Source: Erythrobacter sp. WG (GTDB lineage: Bacteria; Pseudomonadota; Alphaproteobacteria; Sphingomonadales; Sphingomonadaceae). Taken from it: a stretch of 64,000 nt of DNA. Location of the stretch: positions 165,528 through 229,527 of the forward strand of contig NZ_JAPFGY010000001.1 of the NCBI RefSeq assembly GCF_026586795.1, given 5' to 3'. A program made the position numbers and the translations under genes. The notes under the pieces were generated by a model. That model saw only the letters and a list, made by a program, of their open reading frames with translations. It did no database searches and had not been told where the DNA came from. Shown piece after piece: positions 61,331 to 64,000 of this stretch (positions within the stretch are counted from its first letter, which is position 1; every line of letters starts with the position of its first letter).

Positions 61331-61421
61331 CCCCTTCCCCTGAGGGAGGGGGTTGGGAATGGGTGCAACGGCGCTCGGCAGGGCAGAGCCCCCACCCCCG
61401 GCCCCTCCCCGAGGGGAGGGG
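61331..61421. terminator. Two C/G-rich hairpins between convergent genes
   Basis: CCCCTTCCC-CTGA-GGGAGGGGG (61331-61352) and CCCCTCCCC-GA-GGGGAGGGG (61402-61421) lie between hom and the convergent gene ending at 61432. They probably stop transcription from both sides. Such C-rich/G-rich palindromes are also dispersed intergenic repeats in alphaproteobacteria. Confidence 0.6.
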
Positions 61422-61431
61422 GGAGGAAGGC

Positions 61432-62091
61432 CTATTCCTTCGCCGCCTCCGGCAGTCCCAGCTGCGCGGCGATCCGCCGCTTGGCCTCGTCGTCGAGGGG
61501 CGCGGCGTCACCCTCTACCGGGGCGAGGCCCTGCGCCACGCGTTCGGCGTCGGAGCCTGCGGGCGGCGGGGGAATCGCCGCCACGTCGACGATCAGCGCC
61601 GCGTCCTTGGGGCAGGGCGGGATGAAGCACAGGCCGCTGACCGTCGCGGGGCCGCGGAAGATGCCCGGTCCGGCAACGTCGGGCGGCGGCAGGGTGCCCG
61701 CGTTCTGGGTGCGCTCGGCATAGTCCTTGAGCCACGCCTCGCGGCTGCCGCTGTAGAGCTGGTCGGTCGGCACCGCGAGCTCGCGGCACACCACGATCTC
61801 GCCCGCCACCACCCCGGCCTCGCGCTGGTCCTCGCATTCCTTGAGCACGGCCTCGCTCGCCGCCTCGCTGGTGGGGGCGGGGGCGAGGATGTCGATCTTC
61901 TCCGGCGGCGCGGCGGCGGGCGCATCGGGGCCGAGATCGATCGGCACGCGCGCCGGCACGGGGTTCGCCGGAAGGGCGGCAGGTGCGCGCGGCGGCGGCA
62001 GGCGGGAGGGGCCAAGCTCCTGGCCTAGGCCCGTGCTGGCCGCAGCGAAGCCCGCAAGCAAGGCGGCGGCGGCGCGCCCGATCCCGTGCAT
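61432..62091 (-). CDS. Secreted protein, paralogue of the upstream gene
   Basis: A 219-residue protein with a signal peptide (AAAALLAGFAAASTGLGQE). The mature part has a proline-rich linker, a central block GEIVVCRELAVPTDQLYSGSRE with an upstream Cys, a CFIPPCPKDAALIVD stretch with two Cys and a C-terminal SDAERVAQGLAP motif. The block EIVVC and the SDA-R-A-GLAP motif recur in the adjacent gene, so the two are tandem paralogues. The function is unknown. It starts six bases after its neighbour's stop. Confidence 0.75.
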   Translation of the reverse strand: MHGIGRAAAALLAGFAAASTGLGQELGPSRLPPPRAPAALPANPVPARVPIDLGPDAPAAAPPEKIDILAPAPTSEAASEAVLKECEDQREAGVVAGEIVVCRELAVPTDQLYSGSREAWLKDYAERTQNAGTLPPPDVAGPGIFRGPATVSGLCFIPPCPKDAALIVDVAAIPPPPAGSDAERVAQGLAPVEGDAAPLDDEAKRRIAAQLGLPEAAKE

Positions 62092-62097
62092 GGCGCG

Positions 62098-62739
62098 CTA
62101 GCGGCCCTTCTTCTTCTTGCCGGCCGGGCGTGGCGGGGTGGTGGTGGTGATCCCGGCCGCCTCGCGCCGCGCGCGCTCCTGCTCCTCGGTCAGTTCCTCT
62201 TCCTGGCCCAGCGGGGCGAGCCCGCGCGCGATGCGGTCTGCATCGGAGCCGGCCGGCGCGGTCGGAAGCGCGGCGAAATCGACGGTGATTGCAGGCGGCG
62301 GGGCCTTTCCGAAGCCGATGCCCTTGCCGTTGTCGGGGATGCCGAACAGGTCGGGGGCAGGGGGCTTGCCCTTGTTCATCGTCTCCTGCGCATAGCGCTT
62401 CTGCGTCTCGGCGCGGGTGCCGGTCAGCGCGCGTTCGTCGTCCTTGGTGGTCTCGGCACAGACCACGATCTCGCCGCTGATCGTGCCGGCCTCGCCCTCG
62501 CGGCGGCACTGCTCCTGCTGCGCCTTGTTGACCTCGCCGCGCGGGCGGCTGACGACAAGGTTGATCGGCCCCGTCGGGGTCGGCGCGGCGGTGGCGGTGG
62601 GGGTGGGGGTCGGCGTGGGACCCGGCGTCGGCGAGGCGCCAGGCGCGGCCTGCTGCGCGGCAAGCGGGGTCAGGGCGATGGCGGCAATTCCCAGGGCGAC
62701 AGCGGGCAGGGTGTGACGAAAACCCGGCAGGTGAGGCAT
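62098..62739 (-). CDS. Secreted protein with EIVVC block, paralogue of the downstream gene
   Basis: A 213-residue protein with a signal peptide (PAVALGIAAIALTPLAAQQ), a Pro/Thr-rich linker (repeated TPTP), the block SGEIVVCAETTKDDERALTG with a preceding Cys (EQCRREG), and SDADRIARGLAPLG, ending in a lysine cluster KKKKGR. The start may be ATG 62739 or 62766; both keep the signal peptide. It shares its central motifs with the gene ending at 61432. It is divergent from glpX. Confidence 0.72.
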   Translation of the reverse strand: MPHLPGFRHTLPAVALGIAAIALTPLAAQQAAPGASPTPGPTPTPTPTATAAPTPTGPINLVVSRPRGEVNKAQQEQCRREGEAGTISGEIVVCAETTKDDERALTGTRAETQKRYAQETMNKGKPPAPDLFGIPDNGKGIGFGKAPPPAITVDFAALPTAPAGSDADRIARGLAPLGQEEELTEEQERARREAAGITTTTPPRPAGKKKKGR

Positions 62740-62843
62740 GGCTTTGCTCGACAAACCGGTCTCCATCCGCTTATGCGCCGGGGCATTCTCATCACCGGCC
62801 GTGGCCGGGCGCTGCACCAGACCAACAGGGGGCTGAATTTCCC

Positions 62844-63860
62844 ATGAACTCACCGACCGATACCGGCCTTGCCATGACCGCACAAGCCGCCACCGAGAAC
62901 GCCATCCAGCGCGTCCTGGTGCTCGAGATGGTGCGCGTGACCGAAGCGGCGGCGGTCGCGGCGGCGACGATGGTCGGCCGCGGTGACGAGAAGGCGGCGG
63001 ACGCCGCGGCGGTCGAAGCCATGCGCCGCGCCTTCGACAACCTCTACATCGACGGCACCGTGGTGATCGGCGAGGGCGAGCGCGACGAGGCGCCGATGCT
63101 GTTCATCGGCGAGAAGGTCGGCATGGGCAAGGGGCCGAAGATCGACATCGCCCTCGACCCGCTCGAAGGCACCACCATCACCGCCAAGGCCGGGCCCAAC
63201 GCGCTCGCGGTGCTGGCGGCCGCGGAGGAGGGCTGCCTGCTCAACGCCCCCGACGTCTACATGGACAAGCTCGCGGTCGGCCCCGGCTATCCCGAAGGCA
63301 TCATCGATCTCGCCAAGAGCCCGTCCGAGAACGTGCGCGCGGTGGCGGCGGCGAAGGGCGTCGATCCCTCGCAGATCAACGTCTGCGTGCTCGACCGCCC
63401 GCGCCATGCCGAACTCATCGCCGAACTGCGCGGCCTGGGCTGCGGGGTGGTGCTGATCGGCGACGGGGACGTGGCGGGCGTGATCGCGGTCACCGACGAG
63501 GAGACCAGCGTCGACATGTACATGGGCCAGGGCGGCGCGCCCGAAGGCGTGCTCGCCGCGGCAGCGCTGCGCTGCGTGGGCGGGCAATTCAACGGCCGGC
63601 TGGTGTTCCGCAACGATGACGAGAAGGCCCGCGCCGCCAAGTGGGGCATCGAGGACCTCAACCGCATCTACAAGCTCGAGGACCTCGCCAGGGGCGACTG
63701 CATCTTCGCGGCCACCGGCGTCACCGACGGCTCGCTGCTCCAGGGTGTCAAGCGCCGCCGCAAGCCGACCGGCGAGACCATCCTCACGACCGAGAGCGTG
63801 GTGATGCGGGCTTCGTCCGGCACGGTGCGCTGGATCCGGGGCGAGCACCGCATCGGGTGA
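62844..63860 (+). CDS. glpX: Fructose-1,6-bisphosphatase class II
   Basis: A 338-residue gluconeogenic phosphatase. It shows GRGDEKAADAAAVEAMR, the metal site IDGTVVIGEGERDEAPML, IALDPLEGTTITAKAGPNAL (the DPLEGT metal-binding motif), VCVLDRPRHAELIAELR, GQGGAPEGVLAAAALRC and a C-terminal RWIRGEHRIG. The length is normal for GlpX. The last 34 bases of the gene belong to a 97-base tandem repeat running to the window end. hom lies 1.5 kb upstream on the same strand. Confidence 0.95.
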   Translation: MNSPTDTGLAMTAQAATENAIQRVLVLEMVRVTEAAAVAAATMVGRGDEKAADAAAVEAMRRAFDNLYIDGTVVIGEGERDEAPMLFIGEKVGMGKGPKIDIALDPLEGTTITAKAGPNALAVLAAAEEGCLLNAPDVYMDKLAVGPGYPEGIIDLAKSPSENVRAVAAAKGVDPSQINVCVLDRPRHAELIAELRGLGCGVVLIGDGDVAGVIAVTDEETSVDMYMGQGGAPEGVLAAAALRCVGGQFNGRLVFRNDDEKARAAKWGIEDLNRIYKLEDLARGDCIFAATGVTDGSLLQGVKRRRKPTGETILTTESVVMRASSGTVRWIRGEHRIG

Positions 63861-64000
63861 TCGGCTGGCACGGACCGCCCGTGCCGCAAGCGCGGCGGTC
63901 CTGCGCACCACCAGCGAGGACGCGCGCTGGATCCGGGGCGAGCACCGCATCGGGTGATCGGCTGGCACGGACCGCCCGTGCCGCAAGCGCGGCGGTCCTG
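63827..64000 (+). repeat. Direct repeat with 97-base period covering the glpX 3' end
   Basis: Positions 63827-63903 reappear at 63924-64000 with no difference seen. The copy includes the glpX end (codons for RWIRGEHRIG and the stop) plus 43 bases beyond it. The 20 bases between copies also continue an in-frame reading (RTTSEDA) into the second copy. The repeat may continue past the window. Confidence 0.9.

Overview
The window is a 64 kb piece of a GC-rich alphaproteobacterial chromosome, most likely from the Sphingomonadales (Erythrobacter/Porphyrobacter type). The evidence is the MipZ division ATPase with a nearby parS site, the TonB-ExbB-ExbD-ExbD cluster, HWE-type histidine kinases, many TonB-dependent receptors, a hom/glpX neighbourhood and the CTGAGCTTGTCGAAG intergenic repeat that is common in sphingomonads. 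No database could be searched, so all names come from motifs and protein families recognised by eye.

Left core (1-29 kb). A 5'-cut putA is followed by small metabolic genes: a chlorite-dismutase-like protein, an EEP phosphatase, dcd and a saccharopine-dehydrogenase-like protein. Next is a probable zinc-starvation locus. It has a truncated Fur/Zur-type gene, a COG0523 GTPase and, divergently, a MerC-domain protein, a LolD/MacB-like ABC pair with a His-rich loop and a DUF3299 protein. A palindrome sits between the two transcription units, and related palindromes precede a ZnuD-like receptor (20.5 kb) and a receptor remnant (23.1 kb). Other genes here are a carotenoid oxygenase, a LytTR regulator, two divergent HWE kinases (one with an ethylene-receptor-like membrane sensor), a thioredoxin-TPR protein with a Lon-N protein, tRNA-Gly(GCC), and an ABC-2 exporter with two large permeases followed by a TonB-dependent receptor.

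Integrated island (29.5-49.4 kb). A roughly 19.9 kb element sits in the 3' end of tRNA-Gly(UCC), bounded by 24-bp direct repeats, with a tyrosine integrase beside the tRNA. Its cargo looks like anti-phage and DNA-modification machinery. It includes a GHKL ATPase-nuclease with a short leader ORF; a six-gene operon with an MmeI-like methyltransferase, an SF2 helicase and a GIY-YIG protein; a divergent DUF6161/GIY-YIG-like operon; and an HNH-DGQHR protein. Two inverted 1,048-bp copies of a serine-recombinase module flank the main cargo. The inner copy is joined, through a third copy of the core, to 396 bp of the integrase end, which is exactly the arrangement of a circular-form attP.

Right core (49.4-64 kb). 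This holds panC, mipZ, a J-domain protein, a phosphohexomutase, an Lhr-type ligase-associated helicase, a perfect 16-bp parS, the exbD-exbD-exbB-tonB cluster, hom, two paralogous secreted proteins and glpX. The end of glpX is duplicated in a 97-bp tandem repeat at the window edge. The parS-plus-MipZ context suggests this part lies in the origin-proximal domain.
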